NCBI GenBank assembly: GCA_026419785.1
Contig: JAODTK010005894.1
Coordinates: 62,001 to 126,000 of the forward strand
Origin: Sclerodactyla briareus
Lineage: Eukaryota > Echinodermata > Holothuroidea > Dendrochirotida > Sclerodactylidae
Direction of reading: 5' to 3'
Length of the DNA stretch: 64,000 nucleotides
Shown: one piece after another, positions 57,601 to 64,000 of the stretch
Position numbering within the stretch: the stretch's first letter is position 1
Layout: the number at the start of each line of letters is the position of its first letter
Made by a program: the position numbers and the translations under genes
The notes under the pieces: generated by a model
Told to the model about the DNA's origin: nothing
Seen by the model: the letters and a program-made list of their open reading frames with translations, nothing else
The model's database searches: none

Positions 57601-59350
57601 AAAAAAAAAATTGTTTGACGTTATATAAAACAGATGGTGAATGTTTTAATTGTGTGATGTTCAATTTTATCATTGGAAAACGAAAAACTTTCTGTTCTGC
57701 CAATCGTCTCAACTCATGAGATGGTTAGGAAAGAAAATTATTGCACTCAATGAACATTCGTTCCTGTAGGCAATGAAATTCCCCACAATGCCCAGTACAT
57801 TGCAATAAAAGTGATAGTGTGGTAGAATGGTTCATTGGTAGATAGCTGCATGACTGCAGTCGGGTTATTGTGAACTAATGCAGGCCGACATTATACTGGC
57901 TGTAGCCTGTCTATGACCTGTATAATTCATCATCAGTGCAGTGAATTGGAAATGTGTTTTATAGTCTAGAATTGTACATAGAGCCTACAGAAATGTGAAG
58001 TAGACCGGCGGAATACGGTATTGCCATTAATCAAGTGAAGGGTTAAAATAACCTGGCAAAAAATCCTGTCAGAATCATATTTATAAGGACTGGCTCCGTC
58101 TCTGTGTAGGATTTTCAATGATTTAAAGTGGTTAGTTGTACCTTGGTGGGATTCCATTCAGTATGCAGTTTACAAATGTGCAGCTGATCATGATAAATAT
58201 GGATGTGTTAAAGTGATGGCTGATTTTACAGCAGATAGTACCATATTCATTGATAGGAGCGCAGTAGGGGGAACGCAGGACCCCAAGGCATGCAATTATT
58301 AGGATATTGATTGCGGAATTATACCCATGTATGAATTGATAACATAATCATTGGTGTTAAGACGGCTCATACCAACAAAATGGAGTGGGATTCAATTTAC
58401 ATGTACAGGAACCTATAAATACGTCAATGAATCGGATCTATATTTTGGTCCTCTGATAGTCACACCAGAATTTGACAAGAGTTTTGTCTTCAGTCTGATT
58501 TTCAAGGAAGCTTTCAGTAGGACACAATTGAATTTCGATGTATATTAGAACCAATTACCCTGAATGCTCGAACTCATCTTGCTGAGTAGGCGGGAGTCCA
58601 GCGTTTAAGGTTGAACGAGCCAAACTTAGACTACTAAGGGTATTTAGACAATTTTCTCAAGAGGTTAATTACGAGTTGTATGTTTCGGGAATGGGTGGAC
58701 GATAAACAGTAAATGTCAATTAAATGTGTACTTTACTGAAGCTCAGTAGTCAGTATTGAAAAACAAATGTAGGTAATGTGTCAAAGTTAGGCTACCAGCT
58801 GGCTACAAATTGAGTGTTGCTAGGTATAGGACAAGGGAGCTAGTTAAAGATACTTCAGGCTCCGTCGGCAGCTTCTGCACAACGGGTCTGATAGTTTAGA
58901 AGTAACCGCTTATGTGTAAGGTTGCAGGTTCAAGTCCAATCTGGATATTTTCTTCCACCAAAGAAACCTTTATAATAAGGCAATGCAACTGTTGTCAGTG
59001 AAGAAATTCTAAGAAATGTTATGGGTGCGATCGTAATTTCTCTTCCTGGAAGATATTCTAGCAGTCTCTAACTGTCGCAATGTTTGTGTTTCCCCCTTTT
59101 CATAGGTGACATCCACGGCCAGTACACCGATCTCCTGAGGTTATTTGAATATGGCGGGTTCCCACCCGGAGCAAACTACTTTTCCTCGGCGACTATGTGG
59201 ACAGGGGCAAGCAGTCGCTGGAGACAGTCTGCCTTCTACTCTCCTACAAAATCAGTACCTGCCCCCGCCGAAAACTCTTCTACTGAGGGGCCCCCCACAC
59301 CCATTAATGTGCGAGCATTCAACAAATTCTATGGATTTTATCGATGACTG
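39601..59350 (+). CDS. PPP1CB: PPP1CB gene: protein phosphatase 1 catalytic subunit beta (5' part)
   Basis: Known role: metal-dependent Ser/Thr phosphatase of the PPP family. It acts with regulatory subunits, for example on myosin light chain and glycogen enzymes. Seen: exon 1 MADGEL (39601-39653), an exon reading TEQEVRGLCI....SQPILLE.EAPLKIC (to 52377), and an exon reading [20 protein letters not shown] (from 59106). The GDIHG motif holds the first metal-binding Asp and His; GDYVDRG, with the next metal ligand, is readable one frame over. MADGEL, GQYTDLL (Thr, not Tyr) and P.ANY point to the beta isoform. All three exons contain one-base indels, while GT/AG sites and the G/GT split Gly codon are intact. 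Exons after YGFYDDC are outside the window or unrecognised. Confidence 0.9.
40578..42249. mobile_element. DNA transposon with TIR GGCACCGGGATTTTGCGCGA
   Basis: The left end GGCACCGGGATTTTGCGCGA is matched by the right end TCGTGCAAAATCCCTTGCC read on the other strand (about 16 of 20 bases). Subterminal blocks rich in GCGCATTTTGC/GCGCAAAAATCGCGC lie at both sides (40590-40650 and 42150-42240). The 1.67 kb interior encodes no recognisable transposase. It lies in PPP1CB intron 1. Confidence 0.72.
42890..45120. repeat. Low-complexity AT-rich intron with GTTTGGTTTCTCACA and GTAACA motifs
   Basis: The phrase TTTGGTTTCTCACA recurs at about 43095, 43318 and 43507, and TTTGGTTTCCCTGTTAC at 45093. CATGTTACAAG and CTGTTACACGTGTAACA appear near 43328 and 44068. 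It may be a degraded TIR element; I could not fix the ends. No exon seen. Confidence 0.35.
44140..46060. repeat. Repeat cluster: GCTTGTAAACACGATAAC unit, three direct copies and one inverted
   Basis: The unit has GGCTTGTAAACACGATAACT, TGGATGGATGAAGCTCATAC, TTGG.CTGTGTTCCC, CATGGACCCTATTGTTTTTG and GGTCAGGTCAGAG. Copies start at about 44145, 44445 and 45660. One inverted copy lies at about 45950-46045 (CATAGGTTCATGTACTCAAT, GGAGCTTCCATCCATCCAGG). Confidence 0.65.
49785..49830. repeat. CCG trinucleotide repeat tract
   Basis: CCCGCCGTGTCCGCCGCCGG is followed by CTCCGCCGCCGCCGCCGCCG. About 12 CCG/CGC-type units in 45 bases, in an otherwise AT-rich intron. Confidence 0.8.
50600..51640 (+). repeat. 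Tandem array of a long unit with AGGTCA half-sites, cluster 1
   Basis: Recurring blocks: TGTCATTGAAGGTCATTAA, CACTTAGGGGTCAAAAA, TTTTTTGCAATAACA, AATGCAAATGCTCC..GAGTGGATG, CATAATCGGAGAATTGAAT, GCTGGATGGTTCACC, TGACCTGCATGTGTGTGACC, GCAAAAAAAGTAGAAACTGG. The same order is seen at 63180-63990. It lies in PPP1CB intron 1. Confidence 0.8.
52282..52377 (+). CDS. PPP1CB: PPP1CB exon 2 (RGLC..SREIF..QPILLE.EAPLKIC)
   Basis: ACAGAACAGGAAGTCAGAGG reads TEQEVRG. Then LCI, a shifted SREIF-like stretch, SQPILLE, EAPL and ATATGTG/GTAAGT follow in order. The last G joins GT of exon 3 to form Gly of C-G-D-I-H-G. At least four small indels are needed. The 5' edge is uncertain: the V-R-G-.-R-P-G-K piece was not found and may be damaged here or be a separate exon; CCCACCCACAG could be an acceptor. 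Confidence 0.78.
53870..54000 (+). repeat. Mini-repeat CGCCCGGACAAAAA
   Basis: Four close copies (near 53891, 53930, 53950 and 53970) of CGCCCGGACAAAAA with short spacers. A related CACCCGACAAAAATTTGG lies at 55943, so the two sites may mark the ends of a larger element. Confidence 0.6.
55473..55500. repeat. Poly-G tract
   Basis: A run of about 18 G, then T, then 8 more G. Similar G or C runs occur at 14706, 34250, 37310, 46731 and 56519. Length is likely unreliable in the assembly. Confidence 0.75.
58858..58985 (+). repeat. tRNA-derived SINE-like fragment
   Basis: A box-A-like TCTGATAGTTTAGAAGTAACC is followed about 35 bases on by a near-perfect box B, GGTTCAAGTCC, then a T-rich 3' part. 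It is not a functional tRNA gene: the anticodon arm and the acceptor stem do not pair. It lies 120 bases before PPP1CB exon 3. Confidence 0.5.
59106..59350 (+). CDS. PPP1CB: PPP1CB exon 3 ([21 protein letters not shown])
   Basis: Acceptor CCCTTTTCATAG, then [24 protein letters not shown] in one frame. After a missing T the next frame reads [25 protein letters not shown]. After more indels PEN, LLRG, CASI and YGFYDDC are readable. Metal-binding residues of GDIHG and GDYVDRG are present. GNHE, which holds a further metal ligand and the catalytic His region, falls in a damaged CCCCCCACACCC stretch. The downstream edge lacks an obvious donor, so the end is approximate. Confidence 0.92.
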
Positions 59351-62075
59351 TTCAGTCTAGATTCCATGCTGGGATTGAGTTTGGAGGAGAGGGCATGGCC
59401 ATTTTGACCGTGTCAGCCATGAATTCTGTAGAGCCACCCGCTAGGGCTGTTATGTAGGCACCACAGCCAAATGTTCAGTATGGCAGGGCACCACAGAACT
59501 TTTTGATGGGTTCTGTTTTGCATGAAAATTAGTTGAAGCTTGGAGTTATTCAATTCTGCAAATCATGATGCTTAGTGGGTCATCCTATCCATCCCCCGAA
59601 TTGGCTGAAGACATCTATCGTCTGTCGTCGGCCTTGTGCCCTACCTCCTTTATTTTCTCGTTCTACTCTGAGGATAAATTAAGATCTGCATCCGCAACCC
59701 CACTTGGTTAGTCTTGCAGTTTTACTTCTCCTGTTATGAGTGTCAGCCTTGTGTTCAGTCTCCCAGTAGTTAGATGCCTTCAACTCTTGCCAGTATAACC
59801 CTGGAATCAAATAGTTCCGTTCGGAAGGGGTCAATAGAAAGTATGACCTTGTGAATGTCTTGAAATGTCTCTCCCTCCATGGAGTTGCATTTAATGACAT
59901 TTTTCAGTGTCATCCATGAATACATAAATTTTTTGGTTCAATATTTTAAGTGACAGGGTGTGGTGGCCTCTGAATTTAGGGTTGTGCAGAATGAAAGAGG
60001 TTAGCGTGTTTCCCACGGCCATGACATTGCCTTGCTCTTGGATCATTTTTGGTGGTGGCCTTAGCTCTTTGACAGAGTCAAACGAACACCTTCCAAGATC
60101 GTTCAGTTACTGTGCCCTGTTCTATTGTAGTCTGGTTAATACGTAGCAGAACTTGCACAGGACAGATCTGTTATTGGCTCAAATCAGCTACGCTGGTTGA
60201 GCTATTGTGATTCACCACTGTCAGCCTATATATTTTACCAGTCGCTAAACGTTTGCTTTTTTGGGGCTTTCAAATGTTTGTTCCTTGGAGGACTTTGACC
60301 ATACAATGGGCCAGGATGTGGAAACTGAAAAATGCTTTTTCCCCTACAGATAAGGTTGGATTACCATCAACTATAGTTTCTTGTCAGTGATTCCAAGTTG
60401 AAGGTCTTTGAAGCGGCATAACGAGCTATCATGTGATAGTTGAATCGTCTTGAGTAGCTGCGGACGAACAAAATTACTCTAGCCGAAAAAAGACACTGCA
60501 TGTTTTCACCATTCACATTTATTGTACGTTCACATTCAATTGACCTTTACTGAATCTGTCATAACCTTGGAATGACTGGGAACATGTCTACCACATTGGC
60601 CTAATATTGCTATATGTACCCAACACCCTCTTTCCTCGGCCTGTAACAGTAAACAGTGGAAAACTTGGATCCACCATGGATGTAGTGCCACACAGGGTAA
60701 CAGTCCAGCAGCATCTACATAAATGGGGCGGTGATGACCGAGTTACCACAGAAACTTACCTGTGAATCCTAATTGCTCAGTTCATTCCATCTGCTGACAG
60801 ACATATTAAACAGTCCCTTTCCACCTGTTGCTGCTTGCTCTGCAGAAATAGGGAGTATTAAAACAAACCTCTCTACAGGAGCTCAGTGGGAATGGCTGTG
60901 AGGAAGACTAATTAGGATAATTAATTGGATTTAATTAAAATCTAATCACACTATGCTAACAAAAATTTAACTCGCCTAGCCAGTAGTATGCTTCATAAAT
61001 CCCACCAAGTTTGATCTGATAGCATGTACGTTCAGAAGTGAGTGAACTGAAAACAGACCCGGACGAAAGGAAATGGACGACGAATGGATGGAGAGACATG
61101 AAATTTAGAGCTGCTCAACCCGCACTGAAAAAATCTTTTTTTAAAAGGCTAAATCCTCTCACAGATAGTTGGGATTACGATATATGGTCCAATGTGGTAT
61201 CATGGTAATGATTCTCTAGGCTGGGTGTGCACCTGCATAGATTGAGGTTAATGATCATTAAAGGGGCATAGTCAGCTTTATGAAAAAAACTCCAAAAATA
61301 TGCAAGATGCTTCTCTGCTAACAGATTAGGTTGGATTCCGAATACCCTTCCTACTAGGTCAGGGTTATCATGGACTAGGGTAGTTTGGTATATCTTAAGG
61401 ATGTGGAGGTAAGGGACTTAGTACCATGGTCACGAAATGAAATTTCTTTAAAATGTATTGAGTTTTGTACGTAAATTAGAGCATCTACCAAACAATCAAT
61501 TTGATTTATGGTGTTTACTGTGTTTTATTGGCCAAGTAGTTTATAAATAATGCATTGGCCAGAACACTGCACATGCAATATTCTAGAAAAGGCATAAAAA
61601 AGCAGGTAGTGCGTTCTTACATTCTAGGCACTAACAAACGGTCACGTATAACCTGGCTTCAGAGAAACAGACGCGTGAGTGTGCATTGTTTTTGTACAGA
61701 TTCTCTGTAGCTAATTTTATAGACAAGACAAGCGCTCACAACTTGGAACAAGTGCTAGTTGCGTACTCGTTCTCTTTCGTCGTCATTGCTTGATTTCATG
61801 CGTGCTTATGGTTCCACAATCTTTTGATACAAACAGTTTGTGGAACAATCTAGCAGAAAGGTCCCCCGTGACGTCACGAGTGACCCTCTGTACAGTTACA
61901 AAAATCCCATTTCACTGACTTTGAAGTCAGAATTCAGCAATTTAAATGACCATTTGTATCTTTTGATAACAATCCCAACAAAATTAGGAAAAGTTGTTTT
62001 TTCGTGACATTGTACTTTTTAAAGAGGCATACTGTGGTCTCCTACAGATTAGGTTGAATCAGTATGATATCATTC

Positions 62076-62191
62076 AGTCTTTCATAATGTTGACCGAACT
62101 GGGGGTCAACATTAATGAAAGACTCTTCATTGGATCCACCTGTCAATAAACACGTGTAAGGCGTGTTTATTGACATGTGGATCCAATGAAG
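62076..62191. repeat. Two abutting long hairpins
   Basis: Hairpin 1: arms 62076-62095 and 62104-62124 (AGTCTTTCAT.AATGTTGACC, one base unpaired) with an 8-base loop. Hairpin 2 starts at the next base: arms 62125-62154 and 62162-62191 (CTTCATTGGATCCAC.TGTCA and on), 29 of 30 paired, with a 7-base loop. No coding potential. Confidence 0.9.
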
Positions 62192-63179
62192 AACATTACA
62201 TTTCCTTGAAAAAAAAAACAAAAAATACAAACTCTGGGTGAAGCGTGAGGCATAGCCCTAATACATGGTGCGTTCTGGAAATTGGGGTCAGTGATTCTCT
62301 AGTGGTATAGGTCATCTAGGGGAAATTCTCACCCAAAGGGTATGCTGAGAAGTCGAATGCTCTGCAGATGAGCGGTGATAATAACTGTGTGGTGATTGGC
62401 TATCAGGACTGATGGTAGGCTAACTTTATGGGCTGAGTGGGTTTTCAAGAATTTTAAGTCGTTGGTCATCTAGGTGTAGTTTGAGTCACAGTAAGGTCAA
62501 TTTTATCTTATGCAATGAAATGGTTCGTTGTGTTCTAGTTAGTTCACGGTTCCCTCTCATACATGTTTTGCACTTGGAATAAGTGTAATTGATGGCCTTG
62601 CCTGCTAAAAAAAATGTTGACAAAATGGAAGGAGACTCCTGGGCAACCTCAGCAAAGCAGATGCATTTTATAAGAGTGGGTACATTGTAGTTTAATTGTG
62701 ATGAATATGAGAGTACAACCAGTCAATGGAAAACTTGACTTGAGCTCCAGTCAAAGACAGGCTATTCAGCAAATGCGATGCAGATAAATGTCTAGAGACA
62801 CTCGTTGCATGAAGGAGTAATCAAATAAGAATGTGTATGCGATAAACAAAAATGCTTGAAACATGCAAATCTGTTTGTTATTGAGTCGCTTACTTGACCC
62901 ATTGATCTATCCAGTTGCAAATCCAGTTGCAAGGAGTGTCTGTGACCCCGACTTATATTCGCAGGTGATATATAATGGTCCGTCTCCACCGTGGAGTATT
63001 ATGGAGTGGATAGTCATGATTGGGGAGTGGCCAATTCAAGCTCAATGATTAATCAAGGCCTCCGATTCTAACTCCTGAAACTATAGGCAGTTGATCTGTG
63101 GGCTCTTCACTGATTAATTCTGCACGCAGTATACAGTAAGCTTGGTTGCTGAATAATTAGGCGATTCGCTTGAATTATA

Positions 63180-63990
63180 CTATCCATCATTTTTCAAGGT
63201 CACTTAGGGGTCAAAAACTGTTTTCTGGCCATAATCGGAGAATTGAATATCTGTGAAGGCTGGAAGGTTCACCATTGTTATACAATTGTTGACCTGCATG
63301 TGTGTGACCTCTGACCTCAATTTGACCTCTGCGGGTGGTCATGTGGTTAAAGGTTGAGTCTTGAATAAATGTGCTTATTTTATTTAAGGAGTTACGGGCA
63401 AAAAAAATAGAAACTAATTATTTTTGGATTGTGATAGACGTTGTTGTACTTCATGAAGGAGACCAACTCCCGCGTGGATCGGACGCATACTTTGGTAGTT
63501 ACAAGGGGTCAAAGTTTAATTTAATAGCTTTTTTGCAATAACATTAGGCGTGTTCATTGGAATGCAATATGCTTCTAGCAGTGGATGCATTACATGGGGA
63601 GTAACAATTTTAGAAAAAACGGTCATGTCATGAAGGTCATCAAAGGTCCGTAGGGGTAAACCTGATTTTTGTATTTTGGCATAGCCACGGGTATGTTCAT
63701 TAAGAATGAAAAAAAAACATGTTTCGCCTTAGGATTGGATATATCAATGAGAGTTACAATTTTCATAAAAGCTGCCATGTCATTAAAGGGCATTCAAGGT
63801 CACTTAGGGGTCAAAAACTGTTTTCTGGCCATAATCGGAGAATTGAATATCTGTGAAGGCTGGAAGGTTCACCATTGTTATACAATTGTTGACCTGCATG
63901 TGTGTGACCTCTGACCTCAATTTGACCTCTGTCGGCGTGGTCATGTGGTTAAAGGTTGAGTCTTGAATAAATGTGTAGAACCTGTTTATT
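63180..63990 (+). repeat. Tandem array of a long unit with AGGTCA half-sites, cluster 2
   Basis: Same unit as 50600-51640, running to the window edge. Bases 63193-63331 and 63793-63931 are identical, exactly 600 bases apart, while the sequence between differs from the 51 kb units. No PPP1CB exon was found between 59350 and 64000. Confidence 0.9.
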
Positions 63991-64000
63991 TGTGTGATAT

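Noticed and set aside
58880..58945. Possible tRNA gene with a good box B
   Set aside because: The arms do not fold into a cloverleaf and the acceptor stem does not pair; a SINE head is more likely.
1..64000. CRISPR arrays, phage or bacterial operons
   Set aside because: No regularly spaced repeats with unique spacers, no ribosome-binding-site-led gene rows; the window is intron-bearing animal DNA.

Overview
The window is animal (metazoan) nuclear DNA: long introns, GT-AG splice sites, and many degraded transposons and tandem repeats. I see no bacterial operon, CRISPR array or rRNA gene. Two conserved genes can be read exon by exon, arranged head to head. Repeat content and gene structure suggest a marine invertebrate, perhaps an invertebrate deuterostome, but I cannot name the species.

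Region 0.6-32.1 kb, minus strand: POMT2, a protein O-mannosyltransferase. I recognise 16 coding exons in collinear order, from a start codon at 32061 through the PMT catalytic region and the three MIR repeats to a transmembrane exon at 588-753. The 3' end lies beyond position 1. Region 32.1-39.6 kb: intergenic, with LINE debris and dispersed repeats. Region 39.6-59.4 kb, plus strand: PPP1CB, the beta-type catalytic subunit of protein phosphatase 1. It starts at 39601 just downstream of a perfect cAMP-response-element palindrome, and three exon pieces are visible. Its 3' exons lie beyond the window.

The introns and flanks hold hAT-like and other TIR elements (0.99, 2.16, 5.94, 9.6, 16.4, 23.98, 40.58 kb), three LINE reverse-transcriptase remnants plus a related LINE 3' end, tRNA-derived SINEs (3.3, 14.5, 58.9 kb), several dispersed repeat families, and tandem arrays rich in AGGTCA half-sites (50.6-51.6 and 63.2-64.0 kb).

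Many coding exons carry single-base frameshifts while their splice sites, intron phases and homology are preserved. This fits a poorly polished long-read assembly better than two decayed genes. The most unusual structures are a 0.77 kb tandem duplication covering POMT2 exon 1, two abutting hairpins at 62.08-62.19 kb, and a 139 bp block repeated exactly 600 bp apart at the right edge. I found no new multi-gene system. The two genes act separately: one glycosylates secretory proteins in the ER, the other dephosphorylates cytosolic and nuclear proteins.
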